Assembly (NCBI GenBank): GCA_029379385.1
Contig: CM055611.1
Coordinates: forward strand, 3,286,001 to 3,350,000
Origin: Quillaja saponaria
Taxonomy: Eukaryota > Streptophyta > Magnoliopsida > Fabales > Quillajaceae
Reading direction: 5' to 3'
DNA length: 64,000 bases
This document shows positions 13,400-26,087 of this stretch, in pieces. Within the stretch, counting starts at the first letter, position 1; the number at the start of each line of letters is the position of its first letter. The translations under genes were made by a program, and so were the position numbers. The notes below the pieces were generated by a model. That model searched no databases. It saw only the letters and a list, made by a program, of their open reading frames with translations, and had not been told where the DNA came from.

Positions 13400-13720
13400 G
13401 TCTTTATTTGACCACATTGAACCTCTTTAAGGCATCTTTTAGCATTAAGGTTGGGTACTCATAAAATAGGCATTAGTCATATCCTCATCGATGTTTCATT
13501 CACTATCTAGCCTCAGAACTAGTAGTTTGATCAGAGAATCAACCAAGTTTTTCTCTTGACCATATCAAATCCATGGATAAACAATTTTCTTCAACAACTA
13601 CTTCATAAATTTTGTGTCTAAATATGATGTGTTGACTTTTCTCATTGTATATTTTATTCTTTTCTTAAGCTATGACAACCTGACAATCACAATGCAAAGA
13701 TACAGTCAAAACTGTTATTC
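13400..13720 (-). pseudogene. Ty1/copia-like RNase H relic
   Basis: Read on the minus strand, about 13715-13570 resembles the C-terminal copia RNase H pattern: a C-D-x-Q-x-x-I-A-like start, then K-I-Y-N-x-K-S-x-H-I, then RH. It is followed by an LVDSL-like tail reminiscent of the 'LADPLTK' end of copia polyproteins. There are stops and frame changes and no longer open frame. The minus orientation fits the flanking direct repeats (11510-11672, 17310-17462) being its LTR remnants. This is recognition by pattern only, so confidence is moderate. Confidence 0.45.
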
Positions 13721-15826
13721 TCCACAATAGTATGTCTACCAGTCCTTTTTAAGGCAATACATATCATTTTGCACAAATATATCCTATTTTATATCAGTAA
13801 TGCATAATCATTCTCAATATATCGAAAAGAATTATCTTAACTCGGCACCAGTATACCTCATTGTATGTTAGGAATGCATATTCATTCTTAGTTTCTGCAC
13901 CATTATACCTCATCGTATAATAATAATGCCTAAATCACTCAATTTTGACAACATTATACCTCAATGTATAATAAAAATGCCTAAATCACTCAACTTGGGC
14001 AACATTATACCTCACTATAAAATGGGAATGCCATTATTTCTCAATCTTAGCATCATTGTACCTCATTGTATAATAGAAATGGCTCTATCTCAATCTCAAA
14101 CTTATTGCCATTATTAACATATCATTGTATTTCATATATATAACATTTTGCATTGCAAAAATACATTTATTTATTATTGTACTAATAAAGTAGTTTATGT
14201 AATCTCACTAGTAGTAATCATTTATGCATTACTCTCAATTTTCGCGATTAACAAATTTCCATATGAAGCAATAGTCAATCATTTCGCCGAAATTGAGATA
14301 ACATCAATCAAGAAAAATAGCATGCACAAATTTATTTATTTTCATTCTAGAATTATTTATTTATTTGTTTATTTGTCTTTAGGAATTCACAATTTCAACT
14401 ATGTTGCTCTTCACGTAGCAAAAATAATACTTATTTTATTTTCCAATATCTACTTTCACCAACATCTTGTAGAAAGAAATTCTCAAATTTTGGCTTCAAT
14501 AAAAAGATGTTTTAATCTTACATGACATTTGTACTGACAATTAAAATTGTATGAAGCACATAAGAATTATAGTCACCTATAAGTTTCCCATCACAATCTC
14601 AAAACCTTCAAGTAAGTAGATTAATTGTAAACAATTAAACATCTGTTCATATCTTTATTTTTCTTTTCAGAATCTATGATTCCACACTTTTTTATTTTTC
14701 ACACAACAATCACAAATTATTTACCATTCATCATTTTTTTTAAAAATAATTTCCACAATCTCTCTTAGAAAGAAGTTTCTCAAACACAAAATTAATCTTG
14801 TATATACTAACAATCATCATTTTTTTTTTTGGTTATAACTCGATATTTTAATGGGTATATTAAAATGGTATAAGTAAATTATTGTGATGATTTAGGTAAT
14901 AAGTTATATATATATAAATTGAATTTACATGATGTTTTTAGTATGAAATTTAATTATTGTTGTTAGACATGTACAATTAGTGAGCAAGTAAAAAAAAAAA
15001 AAAAAAATTAACACACACATATATATATAGGCTACATATATTTAAATATATATTATATAGCTTTACTTTTCAATTCCTTATAGTTTCCTGATTGTTCTTC
15101 CTCTCCATATGACCTTCAACCTTGTTAAAGCCTTCATTGCCATAGCTGATCTCAAAATTTTCTGGTTGTTTTCATTACCAGCCAAGAGTACCTTGGCTAA
15201 AAGTGGTTAGTTTTTCTCCTGCACCGTGTAGTTGGGTGATTGTGTGTGGGTATAGCTACAAGAGATTGAGGCAGGAAATTGTTGGCAAGAAATTTCCCCT
15301 GTTTTATTTTCTGCTGGACCGTAGGCTCCTCCCTCACAACAACCTGTCTCCACCTTCCCTGTAACCGTGTTGGTGTTGCTTCTTGAGGTGTTGCAGTAGC
15401 CAATTGGTGGACTGAAGCTGGTTGGGGACGGTAGCTAATCAGATAGCCGTGCCCTGTTTCCGCCCTCCATCCATTCTTGTGTTATTAGCTGCCACTTGAG
15501 TTTCTTTTCTTTCTTTCCAGCTGCCGTGAAAGCCACCATAGCACCTCTAGCAGTCAAGGAGTGTTGAGGCTTGCTTGGTAATTAAGCCTTGAGAAATGCT
15601 ATGTAAGGCAGCAACCTTGGATTTCCTAGTTCTTGCCTTGTTTAATTCTTGTTAATGGTGGGACAAACTATTTCAGTAACAAGGATAAAGAATCCTCCTA
15701 GTATATTAGTCCAACGTAGGTAGGATAATTGATTTTGGTTCTAGGGCTTCTTGTCACTGGTGTATGGAGTTTAGGAAATTGGATGGTTGGTGGTTTAACT
15801 TATGGACTAGATGAAATAAGTTGAAA
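13721..15826. other. AT-rich intergenic DNA, no gene recognised
   Basis: There are short imperfect reiterations near 13850-14090, where CATTATACCTCA and CATTGTACCTCA recur about every 57-65 bp between low-complexity segments. A 125-codon open frame at 14148-14525 is low-complexity and matches no family I know. Poly-T and poly-A runs occur near 14820 and 14990, and ATAT-rich DNA near 14910-15060. About 15080-15700 is less AT-rich and may belong to the LTR family whose 3' end is at 17219. Confidence 0.5.
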
Positions 15827-16508
15827 TTTTGAACGAAAGGAGCAAGAATACAAGTGGAAGTTTTCTAAAACTTAATATCTCGATTCTTTTAAAGTTGCTA
15901 ACAATGTATAATTAGACTTGAGAATAAATGGTATGGTAAATAAAAGATTATAAAACAAAGATCTAGATAAATTAGAGAAGGAGAGTTTAACATTTAATTA
16001 CTAGTATTAGAAGTGTACAATTTAAATTATTGATTTATCTAAGTTTTGATGAATTTCTAAGGAGTTTAAATTGGAAATTCAATGTTGAATATGAATACCA
16101 TTAAAAGTTTACAGTTATTTTAATTTAACTCATTAAGTTTACTGAGTATCTTGTCATATATTTTCTCATCCACCACACATGTTCCACTTAATGAGTTAAA
16201 TTAAAATAACTGTAAACTTTTAATGGTATTCATATTCAACATTGAATTTCCAATTTAAACTCCTTAGAAATTCATCAAAACTTAGATAAATCAATAATTT
16301 AAATTGTACACTTCTAATACTAGTAATTAAATGTTAAACTCTCCTTCTCTAATTTATCTAACTACTATCTTGATCTTTGTTTTATAATCTTTTATTTACC
16401 ATACCATTTATTCTCAAGTCTAATTATACATTGTTAGCAACTTTAAAAGAATCGAGATATTAAGTTTTAGAAAACTTCCACTTGTATTCTTGCTCCTTTC
16501 GTTCAAAA
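15827..16508. repeat. Long near-perfect inverted repeat (hairpin)
   Basis: The left arm 15827-16138 (312 bp) is the reverse complement of the right arm 16186-16508 (323 bp), separated by a 47-bp loop. The length difference is one 11-bp insertion in the right arm near 16363-16375; otherwise I see almost no mismatches. The outer ends are TTTTGAAC and GTTCAAAA, the inner ends CATTAAGT and ACTTAATG. A transcript through it would fold into a ~310-bp double strand. No protein-coding content is recognised in the arms. Confidence 0.93.
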
Positions 16509-16539
16509 CCCATTTTAGTAAACTCATTAAGTTATTTTA

Positions 16540-17219
16540 ATTTAACTGTATGATTTGTTAGATATGTTGAAATTGTGAACTAAGTGAATTGTGATGGTAT
16601 GATAATGATAATCATGTACATGCATAAGTAAATTTAAATGAGTTTTAAACTATGATATATGAGTTGTGTGATGTTGGTACCTTTAGGGTATATGGTTTGC
16701 TCACTGAGTCCTTGTGACTCATTCATTCATTTGTTGTCATTTTTTTAGTTCCCAGGAGACCACTGTTGGTCGTGAATGAAATTGCTACTTACGATTTTGC
16801 TGCAGTAAGGTATATATCGAAAATTGCACACTTGGAGCGTAAGAGACGATACTTGCAATCGTTTAGGGTGTTATGTATTGTTGTCAGATATATTGAATTC
16901 ACTATGGTGATTTTCATGTTTTGTTGGGAGCGGAGCCCTTCTGTATATTTTGATACTATGAGTTGCTATCGATTTTATAAACAGGTTGTTATATGTATTA
17001 TGACATGTTCCATCTTACAGGGAACCATTGCTGATATTTTCAGTGATCGTTTGATTTTTAATAGTTGAGTCCGTATTTTATTTTTAAATTAGCAATATTT
17101 CAATTGTCATACTTGTAATGTGTTAAAGAGTCATGGATGTACAATATTTGAGTTTCCAGGGTTACGAAGATATGATTATTCATTCCTCCGGCCAGTCATA
17201 CACTTATTTAAGGGTGTGA
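16540..17219 (+). repeat. Long-LTR family 3' end, forward orientation
   Basis: Ends GGGTGTGAC at about 17218, preceded by the CCTCCGGCCAGTCAT block that also precedes the end of the solo LTR at 42879. The GTACCTTTAGGGTA...CTCACTGAGTCC region near 16675-16715 matches 42330-42375. With the copy starting at 11674 this makes two copies of one family in opposite orientation, 3' ends pointing outward. Confidence 0.65.
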
Positions 17220-18345
17220 CTATTTTCCAATCTCAAAACTTTCAATTAGGATGATGAACTCCAAACTATTAAATTTTCTTCTCACATTTTTAAAATTCAT
17301 AGCACCACATTAGAAGATAGAAAGATAATATCACTAAATAATGACCTTAAAGGTTGATTTCTGCCATCTCGGAGTATATTCGGTATACAAAGTCTCAATG
17401 GGCCAACCATCTTGGAGTAGATTGTGGATCGTTCTATACTCTTTGCACACAAGATTGAGAATGTCAATGTGCAGTCACAACTCTTTCTTAGCAAGAATTG
17501 GAAGAGAATATAAAGTAAGAAAAATACAAGAGTGATAATGTTGGAATGGTTATAGAATTATTATATTACATACTCTTTTTGTATAGGAAGAATCACAAAA
17601 GTCATAAACTTCTATATTTTAATAGATATATTACAGCGGCTATATTATTTCAATGATTATATTGAAAATTAAGTTTCAAATACCGAAATTAAATTTTCAA
17701 CAATTAATTTGACAACAGAAATGAATGCCAAACGTTGTCTACTGGAAGAATAAATTTTCTTGTCTCCATTCTCCATTTTATCTCTTTTGATCAGAAGAAG
17801 AAATTATTTCTCTTTTTTCTTGTGGCCTCAATTTGGTTGCCACTTGCATTTTCTCGTCTTGACTCTTTCTGTTTATATAGTACCCATAAACATTTGGTAA
17901 CGTGGTTTTGTCCGTTTTGCTGTCATTTTTCCCCTCTTATTCTTTGTCGCCACAAATTGATAGGTTGAAGGCCACTATCATAACAATAATACCAGTGAGG
18001 CAAACAACATGAAACCTCGCATTGCAACATCAGTATTAAGCAGTTTTAGTCATTAACTGATAGCCAAGAGAATACCCTAATACCCTATCCTAGACCACAA
18101 TAAAGTTAGCATTGATTATTAAATGTTTGGGTTTTCTAACGATTATTTATAACATACTTATTAAAATTTTATAAATAAAAAAATTTGTAACATTTATTAT
18201 ATTATTTTATTATAATTTTAGTGTTATTTAATTTATAAGTTATTATTTGTAGAATTTCTTAATATTTAAAAACTATATTTATTATATCTTAATAACTATC
18301 ATTATATTAATTTATTATATTTAGCCTAATTCAATCGAATCTAAT
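17220..18345. other. Right arm of direct repeat, then AT-rich DNA
   Basis: About 17310-17462 is the direct-repeat partner of 11510-11672. The rest shows no recognised gene. The open frames at 16766-17068 and 17735-17968 have no family features. Confidence 0.5.
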
Positions 18346-18991
18346 TCCATTATATTATTGTTTTAATATATGATTTATAATTATACATCTAACCACGTCA
18401 TATTGACTAAAAAAAAGGTAATGTATCCTAGACATATTTCAAAGACTTGGGTGTCATTGAAACAACAATACAACATTATTGAGCAGTTTTAGTCATCATG
18501 ACTAGGGAGAGCCGAGGTTCAACATTATCATGCACGGATATCTCGACTAATCATCTCTCAAATACGGTCAAAGATATGTCATCACACTAAGACTAGAAAA
18601 TTTAAGATAATTGTACTCCCCTCAGCCTTCTCTCCCAAAAAAAATAAAACCCAAAAATCCAATAAAAAATCACTCATTCTTGACCAATAGCTAACCCTTT
18701 AATCACTCGTCCTATTTAAAAACACCAAAAATATGTGGCTACCCATTTATTAATACAATTTTTTTTTTTTTTTTTTTATAATGTAATGTATGGTAAGATT
18801 TTTTTTGAAACACATTTCTCATGCTTATTCTAAAAAGTACTATAATCGCAAGTGTAGTGCAAACTTCAAATGATACTAGTACTTACAGAGAGAAATATCT
18901 CATCTGTTCTCCTCTCCCAGTTACACAAAGGCTTGCATGCTTGGCGTCCTTAAATTAGAAAAAAGAAGAAGAAGGAATTCATATTCAAACC

Positions 18992-21764
18992 ATGGAGGTT
19001 CCAATAATTACAACTGTGGTTCATCGATTTCAAAATTTTAAGCCCCCCATTTGGACTTATGACTACATCCAATCTTTGAGTAGTAAATATAAGGTATGGT
19101 TGATTTCATTATCGTTGTCATTTGCTCATATATAGAATAGCATGCAAAGATACTGATTGCGGGATTATATTTTTGTGGAAGATATTACAATTAGGTTTCA
19201 CCAGTGCAAAAGCATTTCTCTCTCTTAAAAATGAAAAATTTTCAATGTTACAAGTTTATCTAATTTTATTTACTGATATAGGAAAAGGTTTATCTCGAAA
19301 GACGTGATATGCTGAAGGTAAAAGTTAAGACGATGATTGACACAACAGAGAATCCATTACGTCAACTTGAATTAGTTGATGTTTTACAAAGACTCGGATT
19401 ATTTTATCACTTTAAAGATGAATTGAATAAAATTTTAGACAATATATATGAAAGTTACATTGTTGATGAGGATACATGGAAAAACAACAATTTATATGCC
19501 ACTGGACTAGCATTTAGACTGTTCCGACAATATGGATACGATATATCACCAGGTATTTGTGTGCATTAATCTCTCTATTTCTCTAAAGTTCTCTCTATAT
19601 ATGATGATCCACTAACATATATGGTTTTGCATTATTTTTTAAAGAGCTTTTCACTAATTTTCAAGATGAGATGGGTAATTTCAAGGCATTTATCAAAGAT
19701 GATATTGAGGGAATGCTCTCATTATATGAAGCTTCGTATCTTTCAGTAAAAGATGAAATAATTTTGGATGCGGCAAGAAATTTCACCACAAAACATCTCA
19801 AAGAACTTGAGACAAGAACAAAAACAAGGATATATCACTTTTAGTTGAGCATGCTTTGGAATTTCCATTACATTGGAGGTCACCCAGATTAGAGGCACGG
19901 TGGTTCATCAATTTATGTTGTAAAAGAAAGTATCATATGAATCCCATTTTACTTGAGCTTGCCAAGCTGGATTTCAACATTATGCAAGTCACTTACCAAG
20001 AAGAGCTAAAAGATGCTTCAAGGTAATAACATTTACACATCTCTTAAATAGCTAATAATTAATTCTTTAAAATCAAAAGTTTCGAATAAAATTAATAAAT
20101 GTTAAGGACAGCGATGACTAATGGGATTGATATATCTCAACTTGAGTATAATTAACTATGACATAATTGTTAGTATGCTAGCACACATAAAATGTAGACA
20201 TACACAAAACTGAGATTGCACAATCACAACAATAAATAAAATGGAGGTGAGTATATATGTTATTCATAACTTCTTTTTTCATACTTTTAGACTAAATATT
20301 ATTTACTTTTGTATACAAAGGTGGTGGGATCGCACTGGTCTTCCAAAGAAGTTGAGCTTTCTCAGGGACAGGTTAATGGAAGGCGTACATTTGGCAGCCG
20401 GAGCAGGCACTGGAGCCTCAATTTGGATATTATAGGATACATTCCACAACGCTCTTTCAACTAATGACTATGGTAGATGATTTTTATGATAGCTATGGTG
20501 CATTAGAAGAATTAGAACTCTTCACAGAAGCTATTAAAAGGTTTCGAATTTTCACTAAAAATACTTATTTTTATATTTCTTCTTTAATTTTCTTGTCTGT
20601 TTATTTATTTATTTTTTGAAAATTTATATAACCGATCTCAATAATTAGAAATTAAAGATGATTAATTGTCGATTTTTCTTTGCTTGGTTATATCTAACTT
20701 ATACATAAGATAATTTAATCCTCATTTTCTTTATAATAATTTTCAGATGGGATACAAGTTTGATAGATAAGCTCCCAGATCCCACGAAGATACTTTTTCT
20801 TGCTGTCCACAACTTTGTCTATGAGGTGACCTATGATATTTTAAGGGATCAAGGATTCAACATCATACCATGTCTAAAGAAATATGTATGTACCATAAAT
20901 TTATGAACTTATCATACAATTTTCATTTTTTGGATAAAATGATTTTTTTGACAAATTGATGGGATTTTAATTTGAAAGAGCCTCATTAATTAAAATATAT
21001 ATTTTTTATGACCTCACCTAACATCTTCTGAATTTTTAAGAATATCAAATTTTTAATGGATAAACATTTTCTTTAACTATAAGATGAAATAATATATTGA
21101 CTAAATCTTACATTTCAGTGGGGAGAATTTATACAATCTTACCTAGTTGAGGCACAGTGGCAACGTAATGGAAATAGGCCATCCCTACAAGAATACTTTG
21201 ACAATGCTTGGATTTCCATCGGAGTACCGTTGACGCGGATACATGCTTACTTTACAATTGCAAATCCAATAAAAAAGGAGGCCTTGAATTCATTCGAAGA
21301 AGGGTGTCCCAACTTTATTCATGGGACATCAATGTTAATTCGCTTGGTAAATGATATTGGAACATTTTCAGTAAGCATGCCTAGCAATCTCTTTTTCCTT
21401 TACATATATATACTTCTCTAGTTCCCTTTCTTATGTTGATTAATCTTTTTCTTTCTTTTTTCAACTTTAGCGTGATTTAGATATGGACGATCCCAATTCA
21501 GTCTCATACTATATGAACGAAAAGAGTGCTTCCAAAGAAGAAGCTCTTAAATACATAAGATGCTTAATAGATGAAATATGGAAGACGATAAACGATTATA
21601 GATTTGCTTTTTCTCCATTTCCTCACATTTTGAAGGAAATGTGTGTAAACTTTTCAAGGCTGGCATTTCGCATGTTCCAGCGTGGAGATGGTTTTACAAG
21701 TCAAGCAGATGATGTTAAGGATATCATGTCATCCGTTCTTATTGATCCTATTCCCCTTCAATAA
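18992..21764 (+). pseudogene. TPS-B: terpene synthase, frameshifted and TATA-less
   Basis: Exons: 18992-19093, 19282-19552, 19645-20022, 20321-20540, 20747-20885, 21119-21370, 21471-21764, with conserved GT-AG junctions. Exon 1 encodes 34 residues with HR(x)8W instead of RR(x)8W. DDFYD is present and the second metal motif is NDIGTFSRD. Exon 3 is 378 nt (one base lost near 19813, giving a stop around 19842). Exon 4 is 220 nt (one base gained near 20380), so the reading frame is lost between and after. Against TPS-D, about 26 bp containing the TATA box are missing near 18872. A non-in-frame upstream ATG lies at 18937. It diverges from A/C in the N-domain, keeping a five-residue segment (ESYIV/DED region) that A and C lack. 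Confidence 0.88.
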
Positions 21765-22960
21765 TACTGTGAAGCCATGGGAAACAACCTTCACTTTGTG
21801 CTGCATGCTATTCAAGCTGTGACCAAATTTATTTTCAAACGAATATTTTGTGCTGGAGAATGGTCATGAGTGTTCATGTGTGCTTTGTGTACTTTTATTA
21901 TTGCGCTTTATGAAAATAAGAAAGGTGTGGAATGCTAAAGTTGTGTATAACTAATTGGTTTAGTTTTATTATTATTATTTTTTAATTTATTATAGTTTTT
22001 TTATCTCGATAGTGATACGAGGAGTGTAGAAAAAAGATCGAGATTTTTTTTTTTTAAATAATAACTCAAACATCGAATAGTAAGATATTAAACATTACCC
22101 GATAACTAAACATTTGATAATATAGTTATAATTATTAGGTCATGAAAATGTATAACATAGGTCCCAATAGAAATTATTGAATTACATGACAGAGGTAACA
22201 CCTCGCCTCATCAGTTCTTGAAAATCACAACCCTTATATGCTTGCACTGCACATTAACTTCACAAAGTCCATTCAACTTGCTTCACAAAGACTAAGTGCC
22301 TCACCAACTAAGACAAAGCTTGGAATTGTGTTGCTTCTCTTTTGAACGATTGAGCTTTGAAGATTGATAAAGACATAAGCATTATATTTGTTGTCTCTGA
22401 TTGCACAGGTTGTCGTGATTGATGGATTCTCACGAATTTTTTCAGTGAAGACAAAATATTATATATATATATTTGTAATTATTTGAATTTGTTTTGTATA
22501 TATATATATATATAATTATTTTTAAGAAGTCTATACATATCTAATGTAACTTAACTAATATAATTGTATTCTAGGCTGAAGGCAATATCCTTATGCATCT
22601 ATTTCATACATTAGGCCACACATAAAATTTTAAAGTTGAGTGATGTCAGCTGCTCCCACTCAGTCGTTACTACATTATCCCCTAGCTGTGGTAGACAACC
22701 TTTATCACCATTATAATAATGGTTATGCAGTGACAGTCTGTTAGGCTAGCTATTTGAAGATCTCTGTCAGTATATCAATCATATATTAATGAGTAATTTT
22801 GAATATGCTAGCTATTTGAAGAACTCTGTCAGTAAATCAATCATAAAAACCTGTTTAAATAGTACAAGATATTATCACCATTAAATATGGATGGAAGTTA
22901 TTTGGACACCACCACCACAAATTTACATTAACTGGGATGAAAGGGGTCAAATGCATTACC
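21765..22960. other. 3' flank of TPS-B, no gene seen
   Basis: AT-rich flank with a poly-T run near 22045 and AT microsatellites near 22455-22515. It is collinear with 55459-56211 and 62850-63242 in block D. No coding features are seen. Confidence 0.6.
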
Positions 22961-25053
22961 TTCCATCTTCATTCTTAGCTTTCATAACTCAATCACTCAC
23001 TCAACAAGCCTTAAAATCCCAAACTGTGGGGTCGTATTGAATCCTTTTCCACCATCGATCCACAAATTTTCATTAATTCCTATACAAATCCACTTTCTCA
23101 TGACTGTCCCCAGGTATTCATGAATGTTCCTTTTAGCGTCCATGGCCGACTTGGATGTGTCAAACAACGTAGACGATTCTCCCTATTTTCTCCTCCATAT
23201 GATCCCTCATTCTTATTCTTCATTTCTGTATTCCTGTCATCATCTTAACATTCTCATTTCGGCTACTCCCATCTTATGCGAATGTTGCTTCTTAACTGCC
23301 CAACATTCGGTACCATACAACATAGCTGGTCTCACTGCCGACTTATAAAATTTCCCTTTCAATCTATTCTGGATTTTAGGATCACATAAAACTCCCGAAG
23401 CACTCCGCCACTTCACCCACCCTGCCTTAATCCTATGGTTTACATCATGCTCAATTGCACCATCTTTTTGTATAAATGACCCTAAATACTTAAACACATC
23501 CTTGGTAGGGATTGTCTGACCGTCTAAAATTATATCATTCGGGCCTCCTCTAGTTTTACTGAAATTGCACTCCATATATTCAGTTTTTGTCCGACTCAAT
23601 CTAAGGCCTTTAGATTCTAACGCGTTCCGCCACATTTCTAGTTTAGAATTTAAACCTTCCCTAGTTTCGTCTACCAACACAATATCATCGGCAAACAACA
23701 TGCACCAAGGAGCCCTATCTTGGATATTATAGGTGAGTTCATCCATGACTAACGCAAATAGGTAAGGACTTAAGGATGAACCTTGGTGAACACCTATCGT
23801 GATCGGGAACTCTCCAGTCATACCATCTACAGTCCGCACCCTAGTCAATACTCCTTCATACATATCTTTAATAACTTCTACATATTTAGTTGGGACCTTT
23901 TTCTTCTCGAGTACCCACCACAAGACTTGTCTTGGCACCTTATCATACGCTTTTTCTAGATCAATAAAGACCATGTGAAGATCCTTTTTCTTTCTCTATA
24001 TTTCTCCATTAATCTCCTAAGTAGAAAAATAGCCTCCATTGTAGATCTTCCAGGCATAAAACCAAATTGATTCTCAGAAACTACAGTCTCATTCCTAAGC
24101 CTACGTTCAATCACTCTCTCCCACAGTTTCATTGTATGGCTAATAAGTTTTATACCTCGATAATTCGAACAACTTTGAATATCTCCTTTATTCTTATAAA
24201 TAGGGATTAAAGTACTCTTCCTCCACTCATCTGGCATTTTCTTGGTTACTAAAATCTTGTTAAAAAGATTTGTAAGCCAAGTTACTCCAATATCTCCTAG
24301 GCATCTCCAAACTTCTATTGGAATATCATCTGGGCCCAAAGCCTTACCATTCTTCATCTTATGCATAGCTTCTTTAACCTCCTGAGCTCTGATCCTACGA
24401 ACAAATCGCCGGTTCGTATCATCAAAGGTGACATCAAGGTCTCCAAAATCACCCCTTGACTCTTCATTAAATAAAGTATCGAAATAAGTTTGCCATCTCT
24501 CATTAATCTCATCTTCCTTAACTAAAACCCTATCAGCCTCATCCTTAATGCACTTAATACGAATTAGGTCTTTAGTTCGTCTTTCCCTTTGCTTGGCAAT
24601 CCTATAGATATCTTTCTCTCCATCCTTTGTCTCTAACTTTTGGTAAAGTCCTTCGCAAGCCTTGCCTCTGGCTTCCCTAACCGCTTTCTTAGCATCTTTC
24701 CTAGCTTGTCTAAAACATTTATAATTATCTTCATTTCTACACTTGTGTAATCTTTTATAACACTCTTTTTTAGCTTTAATAGCTTGTTGAACTTCTTCAT
24801 TCCACCACCATGTCTCCTTAGTCGGAGGTCCACGTCCTCTACTTTCTCCTAACACCTCTCTAGCCGTATTCCTGATACGACTCGCCATCTCATCCCAAAT
24901 CATGTTAGGCTCACCCTCCACCCTCCAAGGATCACCCTGTAACATTTTATCTTTAAAAAGAGCCATCTTCCCTCCATTCAAATTCCACCATCTAGTCTTA
25001 ATACACTTATTACTTCTATACTTTTGCTTCCGCCACTTAACGCCAACATCCAT
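22961..25053 (-). mobile_element. 5'-truncated RTE-clade LINE, frameshifted
   Basis: Two overlapping minus-strand frames, 25053-23956 and 23974-23240, together encode an RTE-type reverse transcriptase. The first holds the linker region and the fingers, with a GPDDIPIEVW-like motif and QFGFMPGRSTMEAI. The second holds [33 protein letters not shown] and the catalytic FADD. One frameshift near 23960-23974 separates them. The third frame continues to a C-terminal TPQFGILRLVE-stop at 22997. There is no endonuclease domain, so the copy is truncated at about 25053. The 3' end coincides with the end of block B homology at 22960. Other LINE clades are unlikely given these motifs. Confidence 0.85.
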
Positions 25054-26087
25054 TCAAATTCTTTATTTATATTAATTAATTTTAATAATAATGACCTCTA
25101 ACAATAATTAAAATCTTTATATTTAAAAAATTATTTATAATTAATTAACACCATATTGATCTCCTTGTTCCACATTGTTTTATCATACAATTGTAATTGC
25201 TTTTGTTCTATTTATATTTTACATTTTAATAATAACGAACTATAATAATAATTAATTTTTTTTATATTTAATAAGTTATTTATAATTTAATATTATATTA
25301 AATATCACATCTCACTTTGTTTTGTCGCGGAAGAGTTATTTAGTATATGTAAGTGTTGTTGTTAATACCTATGAGTATGATTATACTTGTATAATATTTT
25401 GATTATTTTTTTTAATGGTTCACCAAAAATGTAAGTTCTTGATCAATTTTCAACTCTACTCTTAAATACGCAATTTTTCTCATAGTACAATGATTTTTAT
25501 TTATTTTTTTCATTTTGAAATTTTTGTCAATCTATTTGATTTATGTTGTTTTGTTGAAACAGTTTGGAAAAATAAAAAATAACATAACATACATGTATGC
25601 TTAAAATTGTTCATATTTATTAGGTTTGTAAAACAAGAAAGCAGCATAATATTTATAAATTTAATATTTGAGAGAAGTTATTTAATAAAAATTAGTTGGT
25701 CTAAGTTTAGGAAAAAACATGTGACTGTAATATTTTGGGATCATTTTGAGAAAAAAAATATTTTTAGTTGTTGGTAGCAATGAAATATATTTTGATAGTA
25801 ATTTAAAGAAATAAGTCTTGATAATACCAATGTTTGACAAAATAAATTTAAATTATTTGTGATATAAAGTAATTGGTCTCTAAATATATATTTTTTTTTG
25901 GATCATTCATTGGAAAGAATGAATCAATTAGAATCTTGGTATATATTATTATACTAACTCTTTTCTTTGTTATTAAACATGCAAAAAGATAAGTAAAATA
26001 TTAAAAATATATGGATAGTTAAAAAATTAATAGAGTTATTATATTATATTATATTATTTTATTATAATTTTAGTGATATTTAATTTA
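25054..26087. repeat. AT-rich unit repeated at about 26440-27237
   Basis: From about 25300 the sequence is repeated in direct orientation at about 26440. Landmarks: ATATCACATCTCACTTTGTTTT at 25308 and 26449, ACCTATGAGTATGATTATAC near 25366 and TTCCTATGAGTATGATTATA near 26513. The period is about 1.15 kb. No coding content is recognised. The unit may be part of the Helitron-like element to its right. Confidence 0.7.

Larger units (their letters stand above)
18346..22960. repeat. Duplicated block B (paired with block D)
   Basis: Collinear with 51942-56211 plus about 62850-63242, covering TPS-B/TPS-D with introns and both flanks. The left edge is the CCATTATATTATTG start shared with the C/D junction. 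The right edge is AAATGCATTACC at 22960, after which B enters the RTE element and D enters unrelated DNA. B is more diverged from D than A is from C. Confidence 0.85.

Noticed and set aside
14148..14525. 125-codon open frame
   Set aside because: Ile/Phe/Tyr-rich low-complexity translation of AT-rich DNA, no motif, no homologous copy in the window, no splice or promoter context.
11669..17223. One complete LTR retrotransposon bounded by 11674 and 17219
   Set aside because: The two LTR-family copies are in opposite orientation and no matching target duplication flanks them, so they are not the two LTRs of one element.
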